Notes: a model not told the origin generated them from the sequence alone. Positions 26,324 through 35,804 are shown, numbered from the stretch's first letter. The stretch is 64,000 nt of DNA from Tunturiibacter empetritectus (GCF_014201375.1 NZ_JACHDZ010000003.1:62001-126000); one strand, 5' to 3'. Numbers and translations are program-made.

Positions 26324-27847
26324 ATGACAAATAGCATCAGCACCCCCGACACCTCCGATACCCCTATCCGCGTCCGCATCGCTCCCTCTCCCACCGGCGA
26401 CCCCCACGTAGGCACCGCCTACATCGGCCTCATTAACTACCTCTACGCCCGCCAACGCGACGGCAAGTTCGTCCTCCGCATCGAAGACACCGACCGCACC
26501 CGCTTCGTCGCCACCTCCGAGCAGGAGATCTTCCACTCCCTCCGCTGGCTCGGCCTCACCTGGGACGAGGGCCCCGACCTCGGCGGCCCCTACGGCCCCT
26601 ACCGCCAGTCCGAGCGCACCGAGATCTACCGCCAGCACGTCGAACTCCTCCTGGCCAACGGAACCGCCTACCGCGCCTTCGAAACTCCCGAAGAACTAGA
26701 GGCTCTGAGACAGCGCCAGATCGCCGCCAAGCTCCCCCCGCGCTACGACGGAGGCCACCGCCAACTCTCGCAGTTACAAATAGACGCCTACCTCGCCGAG
26801 GGTCGCCCCTTCGTTGTGCGCATGAAGGTCCCCGCCGGCCAAACCACCTTCCGCGACGAACTCCGCGGCGACATCACCTTCGACCACAACAACGTCGACG
26901 ACCAGGTCCTCATGAAGTCCGACGGCTTCCCCACCTATCACCTCGCCAACGTCGTCGACGACCACCTCATGCACATCACCGACGTCATCCGCGCCGAAGA
27001 GTGGATCTCCTCCACCCCCAAGCACGTCCTGCTCTACAACGCCTTCGGCTGGGCCATCCCCCGCTTCTGGCACATGCCTCTCCTGCGCAACCTCGACAAG
27101 TCCAAAATCTCCAAGCGCAAAAATCCCGTCTCCCTCATCTACTACCGCCAGGCTGGCTTCCTCCCCGAAGCCATGATCAACTTCCTCGGCCTCATGGGCG
27201 GCGGCATGCCCGCACCCACCGCCGAACTCACCCCCGCACAACCCGCCGCAACAAAATCAAGCGAGACCGACATCTTCACCCTCCCCGACATGGTCACCCG
27301 CTTCGACGTCAAAAACATTCGCCTCGGCGGCCCCGTCTTCGACCTCACCAAACTCAAGTGGCTCAACGGCGAATACATCCGCGCCCTCACCCCCGAAGCC
27401 TTCTACAAGGCCCTCCGCGATACCATCCTCTCCGACGCCTACCTCCAGCAGATCGCCCCACTCATCCAAACCCGCGTCGAAACCCTTGGCGAGTTCGGCA
27501 ACCTCACCCACTTCCTCTTCGCCGACGACATCATGCCGCCATCCGAAGTCTTCATCCCCAAAAAGCGCACCATCGAGGACGCTCTCGCCTTCGCCGCCGA
27601 GCAACTCACCGTCCTCGAAGCCACCGACTGGACCCACGAAGCCCTCGAGCCCGCTCTCAAGCAACTAGGCGAAGCCCAGCAGTGGTCCGTCAAAGAAAAC
27701 TTCATGCTCCTCCGCGCCATCCTCACCGGCAGCACCATGTCCCCGCCGCTGCTCGAAAGCATGATCGTCTTCGGCAAATCCCGCACCCTCGACCGAGTCC
27801 GCCGCTTCCTCGAAACCCAGAAGAAGCTAGCCAACACCAAAAAATAA
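26324..27847 (+). CDS. gltX: Glutamate--tRNA ligase
   Basis: Class I aminoacyl-tRNA synthetase, about 507 residues. The HIGH-equivalent is SPTGDPHVGTAYI near the N terminus and the KMSKS-equivalent is KISKRKNPV. The body contains RIEDTDRTRFV, GPYRQSER, DGFPTYHLANVVDDHLM and GWAIPRFWHMPLL, standard in GluRS. ATG at 26324; a TTG three codons upstream is unlikely. Whether it also charges tRNA-Gln for transamidation depends on whether a glutaminyl-tRNA synthetase exists elsewhere. Confidence 0.95.
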   Translation: MTNSISTPDTSDTPIRVRIAPSPTGDPHVGTAYIGLINYLYARQRDGKFVLRIEDTDRTRFVATSEQEIFHSLRWLGLTWDEGPDLGGPYGPYRQSERTEIYRQHVELLLANGTAYRAFETPEELEALRQRQIAAKLPPRYDGGHRQLSQLQIDAYLAEGRPFVVRMKVPAGQTTFRDELRGDITFDHNNVDDQVLMKSDGFPTYHLANVVDDHLMHITDVIRAEEWISSTPKHVLLYNAFGWAIPRFWHMPLLRNLDKSKISKRKNPVSLIYYRQAGFLPEAMINFLGLMGGGMPAPTAELTPAQPAATKSSETDIFTLPDMVTRFDVKNIRLGGPVFDLTKLKWLNGEYIRALTPEAFYKALRDTILSDAYLQQIAPLIQTRVETLGEFGNLTHFLFADDIMPPSEVFIPKKRTIEDALAFAAEQLTVLEATDWTHEALEPALKQLGEAQQWSVKENFMLLRAILTGSTMSPPLLESMIVFGKSRTLDRVRRFLETQKKLANTKK

Positions 27848-27885
27848 CTAAGCCTTTTTAGAAACATAAGCGGCCCGGCACTCGT

Positions 27886-27901
27886 GGTGTCTTAAGACAC
27901 C
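27886..27901. promoter_or_regulatory. Perfect 16-base palindrome before the phospholipase gene
   Basis: GGTGTCTTAAGACACC is a perfect inverted repeat in the gap between gltX and the phospholipase gene. It could be an operator for the phospholipase or a hairpin ending gltX transcription; no T-tract follows. Confidence 0.45.
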
Positions 27902-28025
27902 TGTTCTCCATATGCCAGAGCGCGACCCACCCGGACAGATTATTACTCAATTGTCATGTCGCCGAAACAATAGGGGCATACGCTCACCCGCAGTCCGAAA
28001 TTCAACTCAAAGTGAGGCTGTCCCC

Positions 28026-30149
28026 ATGGCTCTCGACCGACGCAGTTTCCTGCAGCTTCTAACCACCGGCGCTCTCGGCGCGACCTTCCCCTCCAGCATC
28101 GCCCGCGCCCTCAGCATCCCCGCCAACAATCGTACCGGCTCTATCGACGACGTCGAACACATCGTCTTCATGATGCAGGAAAATCGCTCCTTCGATCACT
28201 ACTTCGGCACCCTCAGCGGCGTCCGCGGCTTCGGCGACCCTCGCGCCGTCACCCTCCCCTCCGGGAAATCCGTCTTCCATCAGCCCCACGGCGGCAACAA
28301 CTACATCCTGCCCTTCCATCCCGGAGCCCCCAACCTCGGTCTCCAGTTCATCCAGGATCTCGCCCACGACTGGGACAGTACCCACGCCGCCTGGAACCAG
28401 GGCAATCACGATCAGTGGGTGCCGCAAAAAGGCACCACCACCATGGCGCACCTCACCCGCAGCGACATTCCCTACCACTACGCGCTCGCCGATGCCTTCA
28501 CCGTCTGCGACGCCTACCATTGCTCCCTCCTCGGACCCACCGACCCCAACCGTTATCACATGTGGACCGGATGGGTCGGCAACGACGGTAAAAAAGGTGG
28601 CCCCGTCGTTGACAACGCCGAAGCAGGTTACGACTGGTCCACCTACCCTGAGCGTCTCCAAAAGGCAGGCGTCTCGTGGAAGATCTACCAAGACGCCGGC
28701 CTGGGCCTCAACGCCAGCCAATTCTGGGGATATACCGACGACGCCTACATCGGAAACTATGGCGACAATTCGCTGCTCTACTTCCACCAGTATCAAAACG
28801 CCCCCCAGGGCTCACCCCTCGCCGAAAAAGCGCGCACCGGCACCAACATCGTCGAATCAGGCACTCTCTTCGACATCTTCAAACAGGACGTAACCTCCGG
28901 TAACCTTCCCCAGGTCTCCTGGGTCGTCGCCCCCGAAGCCTACACCGAGCATCCCAACTGGCCGGCCAACTACGGCGCCTGGTATTTCTCCCAGCTCCTC
29001 GATATCCTCACCGCCAACCCCGACGTCTGGAGCAAGACCGTATTCATCCTCATGTACGACGAGAACGACGGCTTCTTCGACCACATGGTTCCCCCCACGC
29101 CCCCTCAGACCCGCTCCCAGGGCCTCTCCACCGTGGACATCACCAACGAGATCTTCCCCGGCAGCTCCTCCTATCCCGCCGGCCCCTACGGCCTCGGTGT
29201 TCGCGTCCCTATGGTCGTCATCTCTCCCTGGAGCAAAGGTGGCTACGTCAACTCCGAGCTCTTCGATCACACCTCCCTCATCCGCTTTGTCGAGAAACGC
29301 TTCGGCACGCAGTACCCCGGTATCACGGAGCCCAACATCACCAAATGGCGTCGCGCCGTCACCGGTGATCTCACCTCAGCCTTCAACTTCAAAACCCCCA
29401 ACGACGCCAAAGTGCCTTTACCCAGCACCGTCGCCTACCTCCCGCCCGACAACAACCGTCATCCCGACTACGTTCCCACACCGCCCGCAGACCAGGCTCT
29501 CCCCATACAGGAGCCGGGAACCCGCCCCGCTCGCACCCTGCCCTATGAGCTCCACGTGCACGGCCGTCCCGACCTAAACGACCAGACCCTCACCCTCGAC
29601 TTCAAAAATCCCGGCAAGGCCGCCGTCGTCTATCAGGTCCGCTCCGGCAACACCAAAACCGGTCCCTGGACCTACACCGTCGGCGCCGGGACAGAAGTCT
29701 CCGATATCTGGAACCTCTCCACCAACCCCGGCGGCGAGTACGATCTCTCGGTCTACGGCCCCAACGGATTCCTCCGCTCCTTCAGAGGCAAAACCTCAGG
29801 CCAGAACACCTCCAGCGTCCACGTTACCCTCCGCGACGAAAATCGCTCAGCTTTCGGAGTGGAGATCGTCAATCACGGCGCCGAGACCAAGGTCGTCATC
29901 GTCGACGCCTACACCAACGGCTACACCGATCGCACCCTCAAACCCAACGAAACATTCCTCGCTACATTTTCTCTCGCAAAGTTCCATAACTGGTACGACC
30001 TGATAGTAAAAGTCAGCTCCGACGACAGCTTCTATCGCCGCTTCGCCGGCCACATCGAAACCGGCGAAGACAGCATCACCGATCCGGCAATCGGAGCCTC
30101 CATCCAACATTCTCAAATCACTGAGATCTCAACCCCAGTACTCGCCTGA
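28026..30149 (+). CDS. Phospholipase C, phosphatidylcholine-type, Tat-exported
   Basis: 707 residues from the ATG at 28026 (the frame extends to 27912 without support). A twin-arginine signal DRRSFLQLL opens the protein. The phosphoesterase domain shows HIVFMMQENRSFDHYFGTL, SVFHQPHGG, YHCSLLGPTDPNRYHMWTG and EMYDEND-like LMYDENDGFFDH, matching the nonhaemolytic phospholipase C/AcpA superfamily. The C-terminal part carries two repeated beta domains of the DUF756 type (about residues 510-600 and 615-700). It would release phosphate esters from phospholipids outside the membrane. Confidence 0.9.
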   Translation: MALDRRSFLQLLTTGALGATFPSSIARALSIPANNRTGSIDDVEHIVFMMQENRSFDHYFGTLSGVRGFGDPRAVTLPSGKSVFHQPHGGNNYILPFHPGAPNLGLQFIQDLAHDWDSTHAAWNQGNHDQWVPQKGTTTMAHLTRSDIPYHYALADAFTVCDAYHCSLLGPTDPNRYHMWTGWVGNDGKKGGPVVDNAEAGYDWSTYPERLQKAGVSWKIYQDAGLGLNASQFWGYTDDAYIGNYGDNSLLYFHQYQNAPQGSPLAEKARTGTNIVESGTLFDIFKQDVTSGNLPQVSWVVAPEAYTEHPNWPANYGAWYFSQLLDILTANPDVWSKTVFILMYDENDGFFDHMVPPTPPQTRSQGLSTVDITNEIFPGSSSYPAGPYGLGVRVPMVVISPWSKGGYVNSELFDHTSLIRFVEKRFGTQYPGITEPNITKWRRAVTGDLTSAFNFKTPNDAKVPLPSTVAYLPPDNNRHPDYVPTPPADQALPIQEPGTRPARTLPYELHVHGRPDLNDQTLTLDFKNPGKAAVVYQVRSGNTKTGPWTYTVGAGTEVSDIWNLSTNPGGEYDLSVYGPNGFLRSFRGKTSGQNTSSVHVTLRDENRSAFGVEIVNHGAETKVVIVDAYTNGYTDRTLKPNETFLATFSLAKFHNWYDLIVKVSSDDSFYRRFAGHIETGEDSITDPAIGASIQHSQITEISTPVLA

Positions 30150-30187
30150 GCAATAGGCCGAAATAATCACCGCATCCATCATTAAGT

Positions 30188-30226
30188 AAGAAGGAAGCCC
30201 CGGATACACTGGGGCTTTCCTTCTTT
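30188..30226 (+). terminator. Terminator after the phospholipase gene
   Basis: AAGAAGGAAGCCCC (30188-30201) pairs with GGGGCTTTCCTTCTT (30211-30225) with one bulged base and a nine-base loop; it ends in a T-rich arm. Strong bidirectional stem. Confidence 0.8.
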
Positions 30227-30269
30227 GGCTGCGGGCAAGTCAACAGAGTTTGCCGCGTCCTTTTTGCTT

Positions 30270-30293
30270 GTCATTCCCGAAGGGAATCTGCGG
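30270..30293 (+). repeat. Dispersed intergenic palindrome, copy 3
   Basis: GTCATTCCCGAAGGGAATCTGC: the arms GATTCCC/GGGAATC-type pair around CGAA. A shortened member of the family seen at 5430, 5505 and 60777. Confidence 0.5.
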
Positions 30294-30324
30294 TTGTCCC
30301 GTCCACGCCAACCATAAGCCTGCA

Positions 30325-30776
30325 CTAAGCCCCGAACTGCCGCAGGTGATGGTCCAGGTGCTTATACATCCACGCCGACCACTCCTGCGGCGTCAACCTC
30401 CCGAAGAAGCTATGCGGATGCGTAGTGCAACCCGCCGGCCCGGCTGCGGCAAATCGGTCGATCAGCCCGCACAGCCGCCTCCGTTCCGCTTCCAGGTCCC
30501 GTTCGTCCTCCACCTCAAGCCCCGGCACCGTAGGCGAGTTCTTGCGCATCGGCTCGCCCTCTCGAAACGCCTTCGGCTCACCATCGGCCCAAGAATCCTA
30601 CCGACTAACATCCGCGGCGGACGCCTGTCCCCTAACGCCAACTCCATTCCCCTAGCACAATGCTCCACCGCCTGCGCCGCATTCATTCTGCCCCACTGCG
30701 CCGCGCTATCAGGCCTCAACTGCGCCATCCGCCCCTTCACCTCTTCCACCGCCGACACTTCAAAGAGATTTTTCAT
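30325..30776 (-). pseudogene. DUF1569 protein gene broken by a frameshift
   Basis: Two adjoining minus-strand frames together spell one DUF1569 (DinB-like) protein. The first (30776 down to about 30579) begins MKNLFEVSAVEEVKGRMAQL and contains WGRMNAAQAVEHCARGME and GRILGPMV. The second continues with EPKAFREGEPMRKNSP and ends in LIDRFAAAGPAGCTTHPHSF and KHLDHHLRQFGA, classic DUF1569. The join needs one extra base at about 30578, where GTGAGCCG would be GTGAAGCCG. It is a one-base deletion, a sequencing error, or less probably programmed slippage. The gene is otherwise undamaged, which suggests the change is recent or an error. Confidence 0.75.
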
Positions 30777-30992
30777 GCGGAAAGTCTACTCCAGAAAAAG
30801 CCTCACCCCGTCGCGCTCCAACTCGCAATCGAAGCATCCCAAAGCCTCCGTCTCCGACCATCGAACGACCGAGCCACGTTACTGTCGCGCTGTTCTCACG
30901 CAAAATCTATTGGAACTCCCGAACCTCGTCTGCTAGTCTCTTCTGGTCCCTCCCAACGCGTTTTCAGGCCCCGGAAAAGAGTATTAGCCCGT

Positions 30993-33869
30993 ATGAAGCA
31001 GCTTCGTCGAGTTGTTCTGCCACTCCTTACAGTGGCCCTGCTGGTCTCTTCCTTCTCCTCTTTCGCCCAAGCCCCCTTCTCCCAAACGCCGGAGCCCCGG
31101 ATAAAAGGCCCCCTCACCGAAGCCTCCAGCGCAGTCCTCTCCAACTCACGCACTCCAAGAGTGCGCGACGCTGAGGACCTCGGCCCCGTCTCCTCCGAGA
31201 CACTCATCCCAGGCATCACGCTCGTCTTCAAGCGCTCCGCCTCACAGGAAGCCACCCTGCAGGAGCTTCTCTCCGCCCAGCAAAACGCATCGTCGCCCCT
31301 CTATCACCAATGGCTCACCCCGGAGACCTTCGCCACCCGCTTCGGCATCGCCGACCAGGACATCGCAGCCACACAAAGCTGGCTCACCTCGCGCGGCTTT
31401 CATATCGACAGCGTCTCCCGCAGCCGCGACCGCATCACCTTCTCCGGCACCGCCGCGCAAGTCCAGGCCGCCTTCGGCACCGAGCTCCACCGTTACCGCG
31501 CCCAGGGCGAGCTACACTTCTCCCCAGCCGCCGACCTCACCCTCCCCGCCGATCTAGCCTCCGTCACCGCAGCCGTCCTCCACCTCTCCGACTTCCGCCC
31601 CAGACCAAACGTCAAGGTACAAACCCGTCCACGACCCGACTACACGACGCTTTCGACGCAAACCCACTACCTCGGCCCCAAAGACATCTACACGATGTAC
31701 GACATGACTTCGTTCTTCACGAACCAAGAGCTGGGAGGAGGCCAGGGCCTGGCGGTCGTAGGTCAGTCCTATGTCGACACGTCGACTAGTTCGATCATCA
31801 GGCAGTTCGAAAGTGTCATGGGGGGAAATGGTTTCAGCCCCGTCCTGGTTCCCGGCTCCGGCGTAGAGGCCATCTCCCCTGGAGATCAGGGCGAATCAGA
31901 GATTGACATCGAATACTCAACAGGCATCGCTTCGAACGCCAATATCTTCTTCGTTTATGTCGGCAACAACCAAAACTACGATGTCTTCGATGCCTTAGGT
32001 TTCGCTATCGACCAGGACATCGCTCCCGTCGTCAGTATTAGCTACGGCATCTGCGAGTCGCTGATGAGCGTTACAGATATGGACGGAGGGAATGCACTCT
32101 TCGAACAAGCGGCGGCACAAGGTCAAACCATTGTTGCCTCCGCAGGCGACAGCGGCTCCACAGCCTGCGCGGGTTACACCACTTCGGAAGGTGTTCCGCT
32201 TGCCACACAACAAGCTCTCTCGGTCTTATATCCCGCATCCAGCCCCTACGTCACAGCAGTCGGTGGAACTCAGATGGCGGCCGGAACCTTCACCGCAGGA
32301 TCCAGCCAGTATTGGGCAAGTGCAAGCCTCCACGATGCGGTTGGCTCGTTGCTCTCCTACGTTCCGGAGGTAGCTTGGAATGAGGATTCAACCTCGTTCG
32401 GTATCGCTGCGGGTGGCGGTGGCGCCAGCTCTCACTTCACTCGTCCGACCTGGCAGAGCGGCGTACCCGGAATACCATCCGGATCGTTTCGCCTCTTGCC
32501 AGATATAGCTCTTCAGGCTTCCATCGAAAATCCCGGCTTCCTCATATGTTCAGACGATCTTTCTCTCATCGGTTCGGAAGGTCAGACATCCAGTTGCGGC
32601 GACGGACTTGTAGGCAGTAACAACAAGTACACCGTAGCCGGGGGAACTAGTTTCGCAGCCCCCATCTTCGCCGGCCTCATCACCATTCTCAACCAGGCTA
32701 AGCATACGACCGGACAGGGAAACGTCAATCCGACACTGTACAGTCTGGCATCGAATCCGAAATCCTACGCCTCCGCCTTTCACGACATCATCTCTGGCTC
32801 CAACGCGTGCATCCCAGTCGTCAGCAACTGTGCGACTCCCGGGGAATCGGGCTATGCGGCAACACCCGGCTATGACCAGGCAACCGGTCTAGGCAGTGTG
32901 GACTTCAACAACCTCGTAGCCGCATGGCCGTCGACCAGCACCAACAGTCTTACGCCCACGTCCGTCTTGATTATCGGTTCGCAATATACGGCCAACCCAG
33001 GAGATATCGTTCCGGTTCAGATCGTCGTTACTTCGTCTTACGCGAACGCCGTTCCTCCTGCGCCCACCGGTGCCCTCTCGGTCTCTCTGGATGGGGTCGT
33101 GGCACAATCGTCCCTTGCAATCACATCAACGAATCCGTTATATAGCCAGGCGTCGGTCAACTACAGCTACGTGGCACCCCCCACTGCCGGCGCTCATCTT
33201 CTCACTGTCACCTATCCTGGCGACGCAACGCACTCTGCCTCGACTGCAACCTTTTCAGTCCTCGTAGGAAACGTAACTGCCACCGGCAGCTTCAGCGTTA
33301 CGGCTGGCAATCTCACCGTTGCGAACGGGAGTACGGGAAGTACTCAGATCGCCGCAACACCCAGCGGCGGCTACACTGGCAAAGTTGCCTGGTCTCTCGC
33401 CGCCGCAACGACGAATGGCACAGCTGAAGTGTGCTATTCCATTAGCCCATCATCCTCCAACAACCTAAACGCGGCGACACTCACCATCTTCGTAGGTTCG
33501 GCATGCAACTCAGTGGCCCCGGCCGAGCGCTCGAACCTTCGCCCTATCAACTCTCGCGCTGCCTCGAAGCAGCAGACTCCATCCCCATGGCGCAAAACGC
33601 CGCAGATCGCTCTCTACGCCGGGCTAATACTCTGCGGCTCTCTGGCGGGTCGCCGCCGCAAGATCCGCCTGTCGCTGCTTCTCGCTCTGGCCTCCCTAAC
33701 CTGCATCACCACCGTCCTCACCGGATGCGGAGGAGGCGGTGGAAGCAAACCCGGCACGCCACCGGCAGTAACACCCAATGCGACCACCTACACATTGACC
33801 CTGACCGGCAAAGACTCCGTCAACTCCTCTATCACCGCCTCAACCACCTTCACCCTCACAGTGAACTAA
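30993..33869 (+). CDS. Secreted sedolisin (S53) protease, pro-kumamolisin type
   Basis: 958 residues from the ATG at 30993 (frame open to 30660 without support). Signal peptide 1 to about 27 (ending FAQA). Pro-kumamolisin activation domain about 65-205, with SPLYHQWLTPETFATRFG. The catalytic domain has Glu301 and Asp305 (ESEID), oxyanion Asp386 (ASAGDSG) and nucleophile Ser553 (AGGTSFAAP), the complete S53 set. A calcium-site DIISG follows at about 598. Ig-like repeats follow from about 655. The C terminus has two hydrophobic segments divided by GRRRK, a lipobox-like LTGCGGGGG and a short beta domain. It is an acid-active extracellular peptidase, as the family usually is. Confidence 0.9.
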   Translation: MKQLRRVVLPLLTVALLVSSFSSFAQAPFSQTPEPRIKGPLTEASSAVLSNSRTPRVRDAEDLGPVSSETLIPGITLVFKRSASQEATLQELLSAQQNASSPLYHQWLTPETFATRFGIADQDIAATQSWLTSRGFHIDSVSRSRDRITFSGTAAQVQAAFGTELHRYRAQGELHFSPAADLTLPADLASVTAAVLHLSDFRPRPNVKVQTRPRPDYTTLSTQTHYLGPKDIYTMYDMTSFFTNQELGGGQGLAVVGQSYVDTSTSSIIRQFESVMGGNGFSPVLVPGSGVEAISPGDQGESEIDIEYSTGIASNANIFFVYVGNNQNYDVFDALGFAIDQDIAPVVSISYGICESLMSVTDMDGGNALFEQAAAQGQTIVASAGDSGSTACAGYTTSEGVPLATQQALSVLYPASSPYVTAVGGTQMAAGTFTAGSSQYWASASLHDAVGSLLSYVPEVAWNEDSTSFGIAAGGGGASSHFTRPTWQSGVPGIPSGSFRLLPDIALQASIENPGFLICSDDLSLIGSEGQTSSCGDGLVGSNNKYTVAGGTSFAAPIFAGLITILNQAKHTTGQGNVNPTLYSLASNPKSYASAFHDIISGSNACIPVVSNCATPGESGYAATPGYDQATGLGSVDFNNLVAAWPSTSTNSLTPTSVLIIGSQYTANPGDIVPVQIVVTSSYANAVPPAPTGALSVSLDGVVAQSSLAITSTNPLYSQASVNYSYVAPPTAGAHLLTVTYPGDATHSASTATFSVLVGNVTATGSFSVTAGNLTVANGSTGSTQIAATPSGGYTGKVAWSLAAATTNGTAEVCYSISPSSSNNLNAATLTIFVGSACNSVAPAERSNLRPINSRAASKQQTPSPWRKTPQIALYAGLILCGSLAGRRRKIRLSLLLALASLTCITTVLTGCGGGGGSKPGTPPAVTPNATTYTLTLTGKDSVNSSITASTTFTLTVN

Positions 33870-34032
33870 CACCCCAGACTCAACACGAGAAGACTTGTTC
33901 TGCCGGACGGGCCCACTGCGCGTGGAGCGGGCGTTAGCACGCCTCTGTCCTGCTTCGCCCGGTCCTCCCGTTGGTCGGAAGTTGACAGCCGAGCAACCCG
34001 AACCCAGAGCAGCGCTAAACTATCAGCCAAAC

Positions 34033-34425
34033 ATGCACATCGCCGACCACCTGAAGTCGCTCGAAGAACAGCTCCTCAACCCAACCATCCGCCGCGACTC
34101 GAAAGCAGTCGCCGCCCATCTCACCGACGACTTCCTCGAGTTCGGAGGCTCAGGCCGGGCCTTCGACAAAGCCGCCATCCTCGAAGCCCTCCAAGCCGAA
34201 CCACCCCGCCCGCCCTCACTCCTCACCGACTTCAAAACCAGAGAACTAGCCCCCAACGTCATTCTCGCAACCTACAAAGCCACCCGCCGAAACTCCGCCG
34301 GAGAACCCATCGGCCAATCCTGGCGCAGCTCCATCTGGATGCACGTCAACGGCCAATGGCAGATCACCTTCCACCAGGGCACCCCCATCCCCCGGGCCCC
34401 AAATCCACCGGCAACCCAAAAATAA
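34033..34425 (+). CDS. DUF4440 / SnoaL-like small protein
   Basis: About 130 residues resembling the NTF2-like DUF4440 fold: KSLEEQLLNPTIRRDSKAVAAHLTDDFLEFG at the start, VILATYKATRR and SSIWMHVNGQWQITFHQGTP at the end (given in parts). No catalytic residues can be assigned. The ATG at 34033 is preferred to the open frame from 33895. Its stop codon lies inside the leader of CACCACG array B. Confidence 0.7.
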   Translation: MHIADHLKSLEEQLLNPTIRRDSKAVAAHLTDDFLEFGGSGRAFDKAAILEALQAEPPRPPSLLTDFKTRELAPNVILATYKATRRNSAGEPIGQSWRSSIWMHVNGQWQITFHQGTPIPRAPNPPATQK

Positions 34426-34560
34426 ATCTCAAAACCGTGGCGTATTTTTCAACCCCGAAAACCACGCGGCGAAACACCACGATCTCACCACAATCCACCA
34501 CGTTCTTCACCATAAAAAACCATCACCAAACACCACGTTTTTCCCAAACACCCCTCAAAA
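34419..34560. repeat. CACCACG motif array with conserved leader, copy B
   Basis: The leader 34419-34461 matches 8303-8345 at 38 of 43 positions and overlaps the stop codon of the preceding gene. CACCACG boxes follow at 34475, 34496 and 34531, with a one-mismatch AACCACG at 34460; spacings are 15, 21 and 35. A tail beginning CAAAATA (about 34556) resembles copy A. Like copy A it sits between convergent genes, near a terminator. Function unknown. Confidence 0.7.
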
Positions 34561-34579
34561 TACCAGTAAAACAGCAAAA

Positions 34580-34610
34580 GCCCCGGCTCTCACCGGGGCA
34601 TATTTTTTTC
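34580..34610. terminator. Bidirectional terminator
   Basis: GCCCCGG (34580-34586) and CCGGGGC (34593-34599) with a six-base loop, followed by ATATTTTTTTC on the plus strand and by CTTTTG on the minus strand. It can end both the DUF4440 transcript and the aminotransferase transcript. Confidence 0.8.
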
Positions 34611-34622
34611 TAAATTAAAACT

Positions 34623-35804
34623 TCAACCCGCCTTGAACATCTGCTTGATCCCCCGCAGCGCCTGCCGTGTCCGCTCCTCGTTTTCAATCAGCGAAAACCG
34701 CACATGCCCATCCCCATGCTCGCCAAAACCCACGCCAGGGCTCACCGCAACCTTCGCCTCCAGCAGCAGCTTCTTCGAAAACTCAATAGATCCAAGCCCT
34801 TTGTACTGCTCCGGAATCTTCGCCCACGCAAACATCGTAGCCTTCGGCAAGTCCACCGGCCATCCCAGCTTATTCAGCCCCGGCACCAGAACATCCCGCC
34901 GTTCCTTGTAAATATCGCGAATCTCCGCCACACACTCCTGCGGCCCATCCAGCGCACAGATCGCCGCCACCTGAATCGGCGTAAAAGTCCCGTAGTCGAA
35001 GTAGCTCTTGATGCGTCCCAAAGCCGCGACCAGCTTGGGGTTTCCCACCATGAAGCCCACCCGCCAGCCCGGCATATTGTAACTCTTCGAAAGCGTAAAG
35101 AACTCCACCGCGATCTCCTTCGCCCCCGGCACTTCCAGGATGCTCGGAGCACGATATCCATCAAACACAATGTCCGCATAGGCCAGATCGTGAACGATAT
35201 AGATCCCCAACTCCCGGCACAACGCCACGATCCGCTCAAAGAACGAAAGCTCCACGCATTGCGCCGTTGGGTTCGAAGGAAAGTTCAAAATCAGCAATTT
35301 CGGCCGCGGGGACATACGCGGCAGATCATGCTCCAACTCCTCCAATAGCGCCTCCGCAGTCCCGCCCCGCATAGGAATGCTCTGCACCTTCGATCCCGCA
35401 ATCACCGGCCCAAAGATGTGAATCGGATAGCTGGGATTCGGCACAGCAACGGTATCCTCATCATCCAGCACCGCCAGACAGAGGTGCGCAATCCCCTCCT
35501 TCGAACCGATCGTAACGATCGCCTCGGTCTCAGCATCGAGATCCACATCGTAGCGCCGCTTGTACCAGTTACAAATCGCCCGACGCAGTCGAGGAACGCC
35601 ACGCGACAACGAGTACCGATGCGTTGCCGTCCGTTGCGCCGCTTCAATCAGCTTGTCGACGATATGCTTCGGCGTCGCGCCATCGGGATTCCCCATCCCG
35701 AAATCAATGATGTCCTCACCACGCTTGCGCGCCGCAGCCTTCAGCTCGCTTGTGATGTTGAATACATACGCCGGCAGCCGTGTCAGCCTTCGAAATTCTT
35801 CCAT
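34623..35804 (-). CDS. alaC: Alanine-synthesising aminotransferase, AlaC-like
   Basis: PLP aminotransferase of about 393 residues, class I. It tracks E. coli AlaC along its length: RLPAYVFNIT, ARKRGEDIIDFGMGNPDGATP, GVPRLRRAI, IGSKEGIAHL, VPNPSYPIHI, NFPSNPTAQCVEL, FFTLSKSYNMPGWRVGFMVGN with the PLP Lys in LSKSYNM, KSYFDYGTFTP, and VSPGVGFGEHGDGHVRFSLIEN. It would convert pyruvate and glutamate to alanine. The start at 35804 agrees with the AlaC N terminus; the longer frame to 35930 adds no homology. Confidence 0.88.
   Translation of the reverse strand: MEEFRRLTRLPAYVFNITSELKAAARKRGEDIIDFGMGNPDGATPKHIVDKLIEAAQRTATHRYSLSRGVPRLRRAICNWYKRRYDVDLDAETEAIVTIGSKEGIAHLCLAVLDDEDTVAVPNPSYPIHIFGPVIAGSKVQSIPMRGGTAEALLEELEHDLPRMSPRPKLLILNFPSNPTAQCVELSFFERIVALCRELGIYIVHDLAYADIVFDGYRAPSILEVPGAKEIAVEFFTLSKSYNMPGWRVGFMVGNPKLVAALGRIKSYFDYGTFTPIQVAAICALDGPQECVAEIRDIYKERRDVLVPGLNKLGWPVDLPKATMFAWAKIPEQYKGLGSIEFSKKLLLEAKVAVSPGVGFGEHGDGHVRFSLIENEERTRQALRGIKQMFKAG

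Noticed and set aside
30660..30992. N-terminal extension of the sedolisin
   Set aside because: No homology, overlaps the antisense DUF1569 gene; a signal peptide begins at 30993.
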